DNA of 64,000 nucleotides from Betaproteobacteria bacterium (GCA_016704535.1 JADIZZ010000002.1:186001-250000); one strand, 5' to 3'. Shown: positions 36,514 through 44,760, counted from the stretch's first letter. Translations and numbers: made by a program. Notes: generated from the letters alone by a model not told the origin.

Positions 36514-37398
36514 TCAGGCGACGTGCCGCAGCGGCACGACATTCGGTGAAGGTTCGGGCGCAGGCTCCGGGTCGACGCCCGGGCTCACCTCGAGCGGCCG
36601 CGCCGGCGCGCGGCCGTGCGACAGGTCCTTGCTGCGGGCCACCAGGAAGTCGACCAGGTGGTTGCGGATGCGGTAGTACTGCGGGTCGTGGTGCAGCGTG
36701 GCCCGCTGGCGCTGGCGGCTCATCGTGTTCTTCACGATCTCGGCCACCCGCGCCTGCGGGCCGTTGCTCATCAGCAGGATGCGGTCGGCGAGCAGGATGG
36801 CCTCGTCGACGTCGTGCGTGATCATGAACACCGTCTGGTGTGTCTCGGCGCAGATGCGCAGCAGCTCGTCCTGGATGGTGCCGCGCGTCAGCGCGTCGAG
36901 CGCGCCGAAGGGCTCGTCCAGCAGCAGCATGCGCGGCTGGATGGCGAACGCGCGCGCGATGCCCACGCGCTGCTTCATGCCGCCCGACAGTGCACTCGGC
37001 TTCTTGTCGATGGCGCTGGCCAGGCCCACCAGCTGCACGTACTTCCCGACGTGCTCGTCGACCTGTGCCTTGCTCCATTCGGGCCACTTGCTGCGCACGG
37101 CAAACGCGATGTTCTTGCGCACCGTCAGCCAGGGCATCAGCGCGTGGCCCTGGAAGACGACGCCGCGTTCCAGGCTCGGCCCGGCGACCTCGCGGCGGTC
37201 CATGAAGACGTGGCCGGTGCTCGCGCTTTCCAGGCCCGCCAGCACGTTCAGGATGGTCGTCTTGCCACAGCCGCTGTGGCCGATGATGCAGACGAACTCG
37301 CCCTGCGCGATGTCGAAGTTGACGCCGTCGAAGACGGGCTCGCTCGCGCCGGGATAGGTCTTCGCCAGACCTTCTACCTTCAGGAATTCAGTCGACAT
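36514..37398 (-). CDS. cynD: ABC transporter ATP-binding protein, nitrate/cyanate type
   Basis: The 294-residue ATPase has Walker A GHSGCGKTT (40-48), signature LSGGMKQRVGIARA, Walker B MLLLDEPFGALD and switch His in MITHDVDEA. It matches the NrtD/CynD group (FMDRREVAGPSLERGVVFQGHALMPWLTV). The C-terminus carries a Pro-rich extension. It overlaps the permease gene by 11 bases. With 37388-38278 and 38280-39671 it forms an import system for cyanate or nitrate-like anions. The cyanate assignment rests on adjacency to cynS. Confidence 0.9.
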   Translation of the reverse strand: MSTEFLKVEGLAKTYPGASEPVFDGVNFDIAQGEFVCIIGHSGCGKTTILNVLAGLESASTGHVFMDRREVAGPSLERGVVFQGHALMPWLTVRKNIAFAVRSKWPEWSKAQVDEHVGKYVQLVGLASAIDKKPSALSGGMKQRVGIARAFAIQPRMLLLDEPFGALDALTRGTIQDELLRICAETHQTVFMITHDVDEAILLADRILLMSNGPQARVAEIVKNTMSRQRQRATLHHDPQYYRIRNHLVDFLVARSKDLSHGRAPARPLEVSPGVDPEPAPEPSPNVVPLRHVA

Positions 37399-38278
37399 AC
37401 GTGACCACCTTCTGCAGCCGCGCGAACATCAGGTCGAGCAGCATGCCGACGACGCCGATGGTCAGGATGGCGAAGATCACGTTCGGCAGGCTCAGGTTGT
37501 TCCACTCGTTCCAGACGAAGTAGCCGATGCCGGTGCCACCCACCAGCATCTCGGCGGCCACGATCACGAGCCAGGCGATGCCCATGCTGATGCGCATGCC
37601 GGTCAGGATGGTGGGTGCCGCGGCGGGCAGGATGACCTCGAAGGCACGGCGCAGCGGCTTCACTTCGAGCGTGCGCGCCACGTTCAGCCATTCCTTGCGC
37701 ACGCTGGCCACGCCGAAGGCGGTGTTCATCAGCATCGGCCAGATGCTGCAGATGAAGATCACGAAGATGCCGCTGATCGCACTGTCCTTGATCGTGTACA
37801 GCGCCAGCGGCATCCAGGCCAGCGGCGAGATGGGTTTCAGCACCTGGATGAAAGGGTCCAGCGCGCGGTACATCAGCGGGCTCATGCCGATCACGAAGCC
37901 CAGGGGGATGGCCACCAGCGCCGCCAGCAGATAGCCCAGCGCCACGCGGCCCAGCGAATAGGCCAGCTGCAGGCCGACGCCCTTGTCGTTGGGCCCGTTG
38001 TCGTAGAAGGGGCTGGACAGGTGCTTGACCATCACCGTGCCCATCTGCGGGAGCGTCGGGAAGCCGGCCTTCTGCGACGGCGCGGGCGCACCGCCCGCCG
38101 CGGCTGCAGGGTCCTTGCCCATCAGCTTGGCGTACTCGATCTGCTCTGCAGTCAACGCCGGTGCGGCGACCGTCGCCACGGGCGCCGAAGACAGCGTGGC
38201 CAGATGCCAGACGCCGAGCATCAGCCCCAGCAGCAACAGCGACAGCATTCCGGCGCGCACGCCCAGGCTGGCCTTCAC
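37388..38278 (-). CDS. cynB: ABC transporter permease, nitrate/cyanate type
   Basis: The 296-residue permease has a first helix near the start and about six in total. GVGLQLAYSLGRVALGYLLAALVAIPLGFVIGM and VLKPISPLAWMPLALYTIKDS are in the NrtB/CynB pattern, and ILPAAAPTILTGMRISMGIAWLVIVAAEML contains the EAA-type loop. It would form the membrane channel for the ATPase encoded just after. The cyanate assignment is by context. Confidence 0.9.
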   Translation of the reverse strand: MKASLGVRAGMLSLLLLGLMLGVWHLATLSSAPVATVAAPALTAEQIEYAKLMGKDPAAAAGGAPAPSQKAGFPTLPQMGTVMVKHLSSPFYDNGPNDKGVGLQLAYSLGRVALGYLLAALVAIPLGFVIGMSPLMYRALDPFIQVLKPISPLAWMPLALYTIKDSAISGIFVIFICSIWPMLMNTAFGVASVRKEWLNVARTLEVKPLRRAFEVILPAAAPTILTGMRISMGIAWLVIVAAEMLVGGTGIGYFVWNEWNNLSLPNVIFAILTIGVVGMLLDLMFARLQKVVTYVD

Positions 38279-38279
38279 T

Positions 38280-39671
38280 TCACGCTTTCTTGATCGCGAA
38301 GCTGTTGGCGTAGGCGGCGGCCTTCTCCGGGTCGAAGACCTTGCCCATCACTGTGAACTTCGGGTACGCCCCTTCGGGCACCTTCATGTCCAGCGCCTTC
38401 ATCTGCTTCTTGGCGTCGGTCAGCAGGAACACCTTCTCGGCGATCTGCTTGTAGTTGACGTCGCCCTTGAGGTAGCCCCAGCGCTTCATCTGCGTGAGCA
38501 TCCACACCGCCATGCTCTGCCAGGGGATGGGGTCGAAGTCGGCGCGGTCGGGCACGTTCTGCACGTTGCCCAGGCCATCGGCGAACTTGCCTGTGAGCAC
38601 CTGTGCCACCACCGTCTCGGGCTGGTTCAGGTAGGCCTGCGGGCTGATGACCTTGGCGATGAGCTCGCGGTTCTTGGACTCGCGCGCCATCGCGGCCGCC
38701 GTGAGCACGGCGCGGTAGAGCGCGATGAAGGTGTTGGGGTTCTTCTGAATGAACTCGGTGCTGGTGCCGAAGGCACAGCAGGGATGACCGTTCCACAGCT
38801 CCTTGGTCAGCAGGTGGATGAAGCCCACCTCCTCGAACACCGCGCGCTGGTTGAAGGGGTCGGGGCCGAGGAAGCCGTCGATGTTGCCGGCACGCAGGTT
38901 GGCCACCATCTCGGGCGGCGGCACGACGCGGATCTGGATGTCCTTGTCGGGGTTCAGCCCCGCTTCTGCCACGTAGTAGCGCAGCAGGAAGTTGTGCATC
39001 GAATACTCGAAGGGCACGGCGAACTTGAAGCCCTTCCAGCCCTTCGGGTCGCGCTTGTCCTTGTGCTTGACTGCGAGCGTGATGGCCTGGCCATTGGTAT
39101 TCTGGATCGTGGCCACGTTCATCGGCGTGGCAGTAGCGCCAAGGCCCAGGCTGATGGCCAGCGGCATCGGGCTCAGGAAGTGCGTGGCGTCGTACTCCTT
39201 GTTGATCATCTTGTCGCGTATGAGCGCCCAGCCCGCCGTCTTCACGACCTCGACGTTCAAGCCCTGCTTCGAATAGAAGCCCAGCGGGTGGGCCATGATC
39301 AGCGGCGTGGCGCAGGTGATGGGGATGAAGCCGATCTTCAGGTCCTTCTTCTCCAGCGGCCCGGTCTTGTCCTGCGCCAGCGCCTGCAGGCTGGCGATGG
39401 GCAACACGCTGCCGATGACGGCCATGGCGGAGTTGCGACCCACGGCGCGAAGGAAGCGGCGGCGCAATGCGTCCTGCGGGAAAAGCGCCTTCACGAGTGC
39501 GGCTTCGACGAAGGACTTCGACGTGGCTTCGAAGTCGGCGCTCTCGCTGCGCGTACGCAGTTCGGCTGCGGCATGCTCGGCCGCGCTGGCGTGGCCACCG
39601 CAACTGCAGCGCAGCAGCAACGGGCGGTCGGCGTCGTAGGGGTCGTGGGCGGCGTTGCGGTCCTGGCTCAT
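38280..39671 (-). CDS. cynA: Cyanate/nitrate-type ABC substrate-binding protein with N-terminal extension
   Basis: The 463-residue protein belongs to the NrtA/CynA family. LKIGFIPITCATPLIMAHPLGFYSKQGLNVEVVKTAGWA begins the binding domain, and DKRDPKGWKGFKFAVPFEYSMHN and FLGPDPFNQRAVFEEVGF follow. Its N-terminus is unusual. About 60 residues with a CSCGGH motif come before a twin-Arg-like RRRFLRAVGRNS and hydrophobic stretch. The ATG at 39671 starts this extension. An alternative start after it would shorten the protein to a standard length, but no ATG is placed there. It heads the cyn-TRAP cluster. Confidence 0.88.
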   Translation of the reverse strand: MSQDRNAAHDPYDADRPLLLRCSCGGHASAAEHAAAELRTRSESADFEATSKSFVEAALVKALFPQDALRRRFLRAVGRNSAMAVIGSVLPIASLQALAQDKTGPLEKKDLKIGFIPITCATPLIMAHPLGFYSKQGLNVEVVKTAGWALIRDKMINKEYDATHFLSPMPLAISLGLGATATPMNVATIQNTNGQAITLAVKHKDKRDPKGWKGFKFAVPFEYSMHNFLLRYYVAEAGLNPDKDIQIRVVPPPEMVANLRAGNIDGFLGPDPFNQRAVFEEVGFIHLLTKELWNGHPCCAFGTSTEFIQKNPNTFIALYRAVLTAAAMARESKNRELIAKVISPQAYLNQPETVVAQVLTGKFADGLGNVQNVPDRADFDPIPWQSMAVWMLTQMKRWGYLKGDVNYKQIAEKVFLLTDAKKQMKALDMKVPEGAYPKFTVMGKVFDPEKAAAYANSFAIKKA

Positions 39672-39701
39672 GCGGGCTCCTTCAAGCTGGTGTGGACTGT
39701 A

Positions 39702-39714
39702 GAAAGCAGCTTTC
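39702..39714. promoter_or_regulatory. Dyad GAAAGC-A-GCTTTC upstream of cynA
   Basis: A perfect 6-bp palindrome with one base at its centre, about 30-45 bases before the cynA ATG. It may be an operator for the cyn operon. The regulator is unknown, and no lysR-type gene is adjacent in the window. Confidence 0.4.
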
Positions 39715-39745
39715 GTGCGCAACATCGTTGGGCCCCGCATTCGCC

Positions 39746-39763
39746 TGTAGTGCCAGCCCTACA
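39746..39763. promoter_or_regulatory. TGTAG-N8-CTACA inverted repeat upstream of cynA
   Basis: TGTAG and CTACA are perfect inverted copies spaced by eight bases. The spacing and AT-flanked half sites fit a LysR-type or GntR-type operator. It lies about 75-92 bases upstream of cynA, together with the GAAAGC dyad, in a gap shared with the divergent response regulator gene. Confidence 0.45.
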
Positions 39764-39923
39764 CGGCGGCGCGCCGGCAGGTGAAAAGGCCGACAGCGGG
39801 TTTGCGGGCAGGCATACCGGTGCTTTTTGGGGAGCTGGGGCGCGCGCGCGGCGCTAAGCTGGCAGCACCGACCCGGTGTCACGGCCCGCAGACCTTGCGG
39901 CCCCCGCGGCCGTCTTGCCTCTC

Positions 39924-40796
39924 ATGAGCGAAGCCTTGTTCCTTTGGGTGGCCGCCGCCGGCGTCTTCGCCCTTCTGGTGGTGACCGTGGTGCTGGGGCT
40001 GCGTCGCAGCCGCCGTGAAGCCGCGCGCCGCCGGCAGGCCGAACGAGCGGCGGTCGAGCTGGCCCTCCGCGAAACGGCCCGCTTGACCGCCGAACGCGCC
40101 GCCACGCAGCACGCGGAAGCCGAAGCCCGTGCTGCGGTGGAAGCCGCCTACCGCGAGGGCACCCGCCTGGCCGCCGCCAAGGCTGCGCATGACGCGGCGC
40201 AACGTGCCGCCGAACGCGACGCTGCCGTGGCCGCGGAGGCCCGTGCCGCGGCCGAGCACCTGGCCGCGCTGGAAGCCGAACTGGCCGCGCGGCGCGAAGC
40301 CGAGGCGGCGGCGACGCGCGTGGCCGCCGAGCAGGCTGCGCTGGAAGCCGCTGCCGCCGCCACAGCCCCGCCTGCGCCAACCCCAGCCGCTCCACCTGCC
40401 GCCCCTCGCACGCCGCCGGACACGCTGGTCATGGTGGCCGACGACTCGAAGGTGGTGCGCGTGAAGACCAGCCGCCTGCTGGCCCAGCACGGTTACCGCG
40501 TGGTACTGGCCGAGAACGGCCAGCAGGCTGCGCAGCTGATCGAGCAGGAAGTGCCGGTCGTGCTGGTGACCGACGTCGAGATGCCACTGATGGACGGCTT
40601 CGAGCTCACGCGCCACGTGCGCCGGCACCCGCTGGCGCGGCACATCCCGATCATCATGATCACCTCGGCCGACGAACGCCTGAAGGCGGTCGCCGCCGAC
40701 GCCGGCGTCACGCTGGTGCTGGGCAAGCCCTACGCCGAAGACCTGCTGCTGGCCTGCGTCGCGCAGGCCATGGCCGGCGACGACCTGCGCGCCTGA
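39924..40796 (+). CDS. Membrane-tethered response regulator with Ala-rich coiled coil
   Basis: The 290-residue protein has an N-terminal membrane helix (residues 4-26). A long Ala/Glu/Arg-rich coiled coil follows (about 27-147), then a Pro-rich linker (TPAAPPAAPRTPP) and a C-terminal receiver domain (168-285). The receiver has DDSK, phosphoacceptor Asp217 in LVTDVEMPLMDGFEL, TSADE and Lys in VLGKPY. There is no output domain. A membrane-anchored, CheY-like receiver of this shape is unusual. ATG at 39924 (MSEALFLW) begins the helix; a GTG-type start at 39876 adds unlikely residues. It faces a LuxR/histidine kinase pair. Confidence 0.8.
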   Translation: MSEALFLWVAAAGVFALLVVTVVLGLRRSRREAARRRQAERAAVELALRETARLTAERAATQHAEAEARAAVEAAYREGTRLAAAKAAHDAAQRAAERDAAVAAEARAAAEHLAALEAELAARREAEAAATRVAAEQAALEAAAAATAPPAPTPAAPPAAPRTPPDTLVMVADDSKVVRVKTSRLLAQHGYRVVLAENGQQAAQLIEQEVPVVLVTDVEMPLMDGFELTRHVRRHPLARHIPIIMITSADERLKAVAADAGVTLVLGKPYAEDLLLACVAQAMAGDDLRA

Positions 40797-41435
40797 TCAC
40801 AGCAGCGCCTGCCGCACCGCCAACAGGGCCAGTTCGACGTCGTTGCGGACGCCGGTCTTTTCGAGGATGCGCGCGCGGTAGGTGCTGACGGTGTTGGGGG
40901 CCAGCACCAGCTGTTCGGCGATCTCTCCCACGCTGCGGCCCGCGGCCAGCAGTCGAAAGACCTGGTACTCGCGGTGCGAGAGCTGCTCTTCCAGTGGCTT
41001 GTCGTCCACCGTACCCTGCGCGCCCAGGGCACCGGCCAGCAGCTCGGCCACGCTGGGCGTGATGAACAGGCCGCCACGCGCCACGCGGCGGATGGCGTCG
41101 ACCATCTGCTCGGCGTCGGCGCTCTTGTTCAGGTAACCCGCCGCACCCAGCTTGAGGCTGCGCACGGCGTACTGTCGATCGGGGTAGGTCGACAGCATCA
41201 GCACGGGCAACTTCGGCGCCTCGCTCTTCAGCTGACGCAGGATGTCCAGCCCGTCGCGTTGCGGCATTGCGATATCGAGCAACACGACGTCGATGCCTCC
41301 GGCGCGCACATGCGCCAGCGCTTCAGGGCCGGTGGCGGCCTCGGCGGCGACCTCGATGTCGGCCGCATCGGCCAGGATCTGCCGGATGCCCTGGCGCACG
41401 ATGAGGTGATCGTCGCAGACGAGCACGCGAATCAT
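40797..41435 (-). CDS. LuxR-family response regulator
   Basis: The 212-residue protein is a NarL/FixJ-type regulator. The receiver begins RVLVCDDHLIVRQG, has Asp54 in VVLLDIAMPQRDG and LNKSAD with the signalling Lys. The C-terminal LuxR helix-turn-helix is LSHREYQVFRLLAAGRSVGEIAEQLVLAPNTVSTYRARI. It is likely phosphorylated by the histidine kinase encoded upstream at 41548-42678, 112 bases away. The intervening gap carries a dispersed repeat. It ends tail-to-tail with the membrane receiver gene, one base apart. Confidence 0.93.
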   Translation of the reverse strand: MIRVLVCDDHLIVRQGIRQILADAADIEVAAEAATGPEALAHVRAGGIDVVLLDIAMPQRDGLDILRQLKSEAPKLPVLMLSTYPDRQYAVRSLKLGAAGYLNKSADAEQMVDAIRRVARGGLFITPSVAELLAGALGAQGTVDDKPLEEQLSHREYQVFRLLAAGRSVGEIAEQLVLAPNTVSTYRARILEKTGVRNDVELALLAVRQALL

Positions 41436-41470
41436 GCGGCCCTCTTGCCATGCGACGATTGGCGCCAAGG

Positions 41471-41546
41471 CCTTGCGCGGAACCGGCTCTGCCGGGCCGC
41501 AGCAAGAGCCCCCCTGGGGGGTAGCGAACGCAGTGAGCTTGGGGGC
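41471..41546 (-). repeat. Dispersed intergenic repeat, copy 2
   Basis: Read on the minus strand it runs GCCCCCAAGCTCACTGCG, TTCGCTACCCCCCAGGGGGGC, then CTCTTGCTGCGGCCCGGCAGAGCCGGTTCCGCGCAAGG. The C-run/G-run and the CCGGCAGAGCCGG parts can both pair. It matches the copies at 6394-6470 and 45103-45181. It sits between the histidine kinase and the LuxR regulator genes. Confidence 0.8.
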
Positions 41547-41547
41547 T

Positions 41548-42678
41548 TCATTTCATCAGCGGCATCACCAGCCGCACGCGTGTGCCCTGGCCTGGCGCGC
41601 TGTCGATCGTCAGGCGGCCGCCGAAGTGCCCTGCGCGTTCACGCATGCCGATGACGCCGAAACTGTGCGGGTCGGCCAGTGCGGCCGGCGCAGCACCCAC
41701 GCCGTCGTCGCGCACGTCGATGTAGAGCACCGGGTCGGGCGGGTCGTCCACGGTGATGCGCAGTCGCACGCTGCGGGCATGGGCGTGTCGTGCCACGTTG
41801 CTCAGCATCTCCTGGAAGATGCGGAACACCGCGATGGCCAGCCCGCCTTCGGGCGGCGGCACGCCGGCGGCAACGTGCACCTGCAGCGTGGCGTCGAGTT
41901 CGCTGCTCTCGATGAACTCCTGCGCATGCCACTCGAGTGCCGCCCACAGGCCCTGGTGGTCGAGGATGCTGGGGCGCAGGTCGGTGATGATTCGGCCCAC
42001 GTTGTCCACCGCGGTGTCGATCAGCCGCCCCATGCTCTGGCACTTGGCCACCAGCGCGGGTTGCTCGGCGACGCGCTTGCCCAGCCAGTGGGTGTCCATC
42101 TTCAGCGCCACCAGCAGCGAACCCAGCTCGTCGTGGATCTCGCGCGCGATGCGCTTGCGTTCGTCCTCGCGCACGGTCTCCAGATGGTTGGCCAGGTCCT
42201 GCAACTGGCGCGTGCGCTCGGCGACGCGGCTCTCCAGCTCGTCGTTGGTCCTTTTCAGCAGTTCCTCGGCGTGCTTGCGCTCGGTGATGTCGACGAAGGT
42301 GACCACCGCGCCCTGCACGCGGCCGTTTTCGATCACGGGGTAGCTGCTGTATTCAGCCGGAAAGCAGCTGCCGTCGGCGCGCCACAGCACCTCGCCGTCG
42401 ATGCGGCACGGCAGGCCGCGGCGGAAGGCATTGAAGATGGGGCAGTCGCACTCGGGGTAGTGGCGGCCGTCGGCGTGCGAATGGTGGATGAGCTCGTGCA
42501 TGTTGCGCCCGAGCACCATTTCGGTGCGCAAGCCCACCATCTGCGCTGCTGCACGGTTGACGAAGGTGCAGCGGCCGTCCATGTCGATGCCAAAGATCCC
42601 CTCGCCGGTGCTTTCCAGCAGCAGCGTCAGGCGGTCGGTGGTGGCGGGCTGCATGCGCTGGGCATGCGCAATCGGCAT
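41548..42678 (-). CDS. PAS-domain sensor histidine kinase (NarX/DegS-like)
   Basis: The 376-residue kinase has a PAS domain at about 15-135 (LLLESTGEGIFGIDMDGRCTFVNRAAAQMVGL). It includes a CxC/His-rich insert (HSHADGRHYPECDCPIF) sometimes seen in metal- or redox-sensing PAS domains. The HisKA_3 box gives His182 in REDERKRIAREIHDELGS, and an HATPase domain follows (RIFQEMLSNVARHAHA, DDGVG, GMRERA). No membrane segment was seen, so it is cytoplasmic. It pairs with the LuxR regulator downstream. A start at 42654 (MQPATTD) is also possible. Confidence 0.9.
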   Translation of the reverse strand: MPIAHAQRMQPATTDRLTLLLESTGEGIFGIDMDGRCTFVNRAAAQMVGLRTEMVLGRNMHELIHHSHADGRHYPECDCPIFNAFRRGLPCRIDGEVLWRADGSCFPAEYSSYPVIENGRVQGAVVTFVDITERKHAEELLKRTNDELESRVAERTRQLQDLANHLETVREDERKRIAREIHDELGSLLVALKMDTHWLGKRVAEQPALVAKCQSMGRLIDTAVDNVGRIITDLRPSILDHQGLWAALEWHAQEFIESSELDATLQVHVAAGVPPPEGGLAIAVFRIFQEMLSNVARHAHARSVRLRITVDDPPDPVLYIDVRDDGVGAAPAALADPHSFGVIGMRERAGHFGGRLTIDSAPGQGTRVRLVMPLMK

Positions 42679-42706
42679 GCCAGCGCCGCAGCCGGGCCCG
42701 GGCCGG

Positions 42707-42844
42707 TCAGGGCGCCTCCATGCCCTTGTCCTTGAGCACCGCCACCGCCTGCGGTCCCGCCAGCGTGGCCAGGAAGGCCTGCGCCGCGGCGGGGTCGATG
42801 GTGGCCACGGCGCGCGCGGACAGCATCAGGGTCTGCTCAATTGA
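42707..42844 (-). pseudogene. 3' remnant of a ModA-like ABC substrate-binding protein
   Basis: Read on the minus strand, the frame ends in SIDP-type VATIDPAAAQAFLATLAGP and AVLKDKGMEAP, followed by TGA at 42707-42709. These last 45 residues match the C-terminal helix and 'KGMEP' end of molybdate/thiosulfate-type binding proteins. No upstream part of the gene is present. The frame joins the tail of the acetyltransferase gene out of register. It is a truncated gene. Confidence 0.6.
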
Positions 42845-42863
42845 CTGCTCTCCATCCGGGTGT

Positions 42864-43514
42864 TCATTGGGAACCGAGCCAGGGCCCGGGCTGCTGCAGT
42901 GCGGCTTCGACGTCCTGCACGTAGTGCCCGAGATGCAGGCCGTCCATCAGCGCGTGGTGCACTTCGACGGCGAAGGGTAGCCACAGCCGGTCGCCGTCGG
43001 GCTGCAGTCGGCCAAAGGCGATTTTCGGCACCGAGTCCTCGCAGCGCCAGTTGCGCGCGTGCGAGAGGCTCGTGAAGTGCAGCCAGGGCAGGGTGGTGAA
43101 GTGCACGAGCGCCGCCTCGTCGATGTCGGGCTCGAAGGGCCGCTGGCGGCTGCGCACGGCGGCCATCGCCGCGTTGCCCTGGGCGCAGAAGGCCGCGAAG
43201 TCGGTGGTGTGCTGCAGCGTGGCGAAGCCGAAGCTCTCGTCGTCGCGCAGCACCGTGGTGCTGCCGTTCACGGCGGCGTGGATGCGCACGCGGCCGCCTT
43301 CGAGGCGGTAGCGGAAAGGCTCGTGCAGGTTGGCCAGGCGCAGCGCGACGAAGTGGCTGGCCAGCGTGAAGCTGGCGCCGCAAGCCGCCGCTGCCGACTT
43401 CAGCGGCGCGGCGTCCAGGCGCACGCAGACGTCGAAGTAGGGTTTGTCGAAGCCTCGGAAGTGGTCGAAGGCCTCGCGGCGGGCCCAGGTGTCGGTGTTC
43501 AGGAAGACAGCCAT
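42864..43514 (-). CDS. Chloramphenicol acetyltransferase-like protein (CatA family)
   Basis: The 216-residue protein matches the trimeric CAT fold. RREAFDHFRGFDKPYFDVCVRLDA opens it, and HFTTLPWLHFTSLSHAR and the HHALMDG motif (186-192) with the catalytic His are present. Length is that of classical CAT (about 213-220). Homologues in Burkholderiales include uncharacterised acetyltransferases, so drug resistance is not established. The ATG at 43514 gives MAVFLNTDTW; the frame stays open upstream. It is followed by a truncated ModA-like fragment and preceded by a CoA-transferase gene. Confidence 0.82.
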   Translation of the reverse strand: MAVFLNTDTWARREAFDHFRGFDKPYFDVCVRLDAAPLKSAAAACGASFTLASHFVALRLANLHEPFRYRLEGGRVRIHAAVNGSTTVLRDDESFGFATLQHTTDFAAFCAQGNAAMAAVRSRQRPFEPDIDEAALVHFTTLPWLHFTSLSHARNWRCEDSVPKIAFGRLQPDGDRLWLPFAVEVHHALMDGLHLGHYVQDVEAALQQPGPWLGSQ

Positions 43515-43563
43515 GCCGCGATGATGCCCGTGTGCAAGCGAAGCCCGGCGCCCGGGCTGCGTC

Positions 43564-44760
43564 TCAGCCGCCCGGACCGGGCTCGTCGTTGGCTTCCCGC
43601 GCAGGCCATCCATCCTGGCCCAGCACGCCGGCGTTGTGCTCGCCCAGACGTGGCGCCGGCGTGCGCAGGCGGCCGGGCGTGGCGGCGAGCTTGGGCACGA
43701 TGCCGGGCACCCTGAGCGGCCGGCCGTCGGCGTCGTGCGTCTGCAGCACCATCTCGCGCGCCAGGTACTGCGGGTCGGTGGCGATGTCGGCCACGGTGTA
43801 GATGCGGCCGGCGGGCACGCCGGCAGCGTCCAGTGCGGCCAGCACCCCGCCGATGGGGCGCTGCACGGTCCAGGCGCCGATGGCGGCGTCGAGTTCGGCC
43901 ACGCGGTGCACACGGCCGTCGTTGTGCGCCAGCTCGGGGTCGGCGGCCAGGTCGGCTCGGCCGATGGCGACCATCAGACGGCGAAAGATGCTGTCGCCGT
44001 TGCCCCCCACCAGCACGTAGGCGCCCTCGGCGCACGGGTAGGCGTTCGACGGTGCGATGCCCGGCAGCGCGCTGCCGCCGGGGCCGCGCACGGCACCGAA
44101 GGCGTCGTACTCGGGAAGCAGGCTTTCCATGACGTTGAAGACGCTCTCGTACAGCGCCACGTCGATCATCTGGCCCAAGCCGCCGTTCACGTCTCGATGT
44201 CGCAGCGCCAGCAGCACGCCGATGACACCGTGCAGCGCCGCCAGCGTGTCGCCGATGCTCACACCCACGCGCACCGGCACGCGGCCCGGCTCGGCCGTCA
44301 GGTGGCGCAGGCCGCCCATCGCCTCGCCCAGCACGCCGAAACCCGGCTTGCCGGCGTAGGGCCCGGTCTGCCCGTAGCCGCTGATGCGCAGCATGATCAA
44401 CTTCGGGTTCAGCGCGTGCAGCGCGTCCCAGCCCAGGCCCCAGGCTTCCATCGTGCCGGGCTTGAAGTTCTCGATCAGCACGTCGGCCTCGGCGGCCAGT
44501 GCACGCACGGCGGCCTGGCCTTCGGACGTACGCAGGTCCAGCGTCACGGAGCGCTTGTTGCGCGACTGCACCTCCCACCAGACCGAGGTGCCTTCACGCA
44601 GCAGCCGCCACTTGCGCAGCGGGTCGCCCCCGTCGTGCGGCTCGATCTTGATGACATCGGCGCCGAAGTCGGCCAGCGTCTTGCCCGCGAAGGGGCCGGC
44701 GATGAGCTGGCCCAGTTCCAGCACGCGCAGGCCTTGCAGCGCGTCTCGTGTCGGCAGCAT
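43564..44760 (-). CDS. CaiB/BaiF-family CoA-transferase
   Basis: The 398-residue enzyme belongs to class III CoA-transferases. ALQGLRVLELGQLIAGPFAGKTLADFGADVIKIE and SRNKRSVTLDLRTSEGQ are family signatures. The catalytic Asp is in VRVGVSIGDTLAALHG, where a covalent CoA/acyl intermediate forms. Members act on acids such as formate, carnitine, mesaconate or 2-methyl-branched acids; the acid is not known here. It ends with a flexible Gly/Pro tail. The gene is monocistronic or precedes the CAT-like gene. Confidence 0.87.
   Translation of the reverse strand: MLPTRDALQGLRVLELGQLIAGPFAGKTLADFGADVIKIEPHDGGDPLRKWRLLREGTSVWWEVQSRNKRSVTLDLRTSEGQAAVRALAAEADVLIENFKPGTMEAWGLGWDALHALNPKLIMLRISGYGQTGPYAGKPGFGVLGEAMGGLRHLTAEPGRVPVRVGVSIGDTLAALHGVIGVLLALRHRDVNGGLGQMIDVALYESVFNVMESLLPEYDAFGAVRGPGGSALPGIAPSNAYPCAEGAYVLVGGNGDSIFRRLMVAIGRADLAADPELAHNDGRVHRVAELDAAIGAWTVQRPIGGVLAALDAAGVPAGRIYTVADIATDPQYLAREMVLQTHDADGRPLRVPGIVPKLAATPGRLRTPAPRLGEHNAGVLGQDGWPAREANDEPGPGG

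Noticed and set aside
39750..39755. TGGCAC on the minus strand upstream of cynA as a sigma-54 promoter
   Set aside because: No TTGC-type -12 element lies at the required spacing; the only TTGC is too far downstream.
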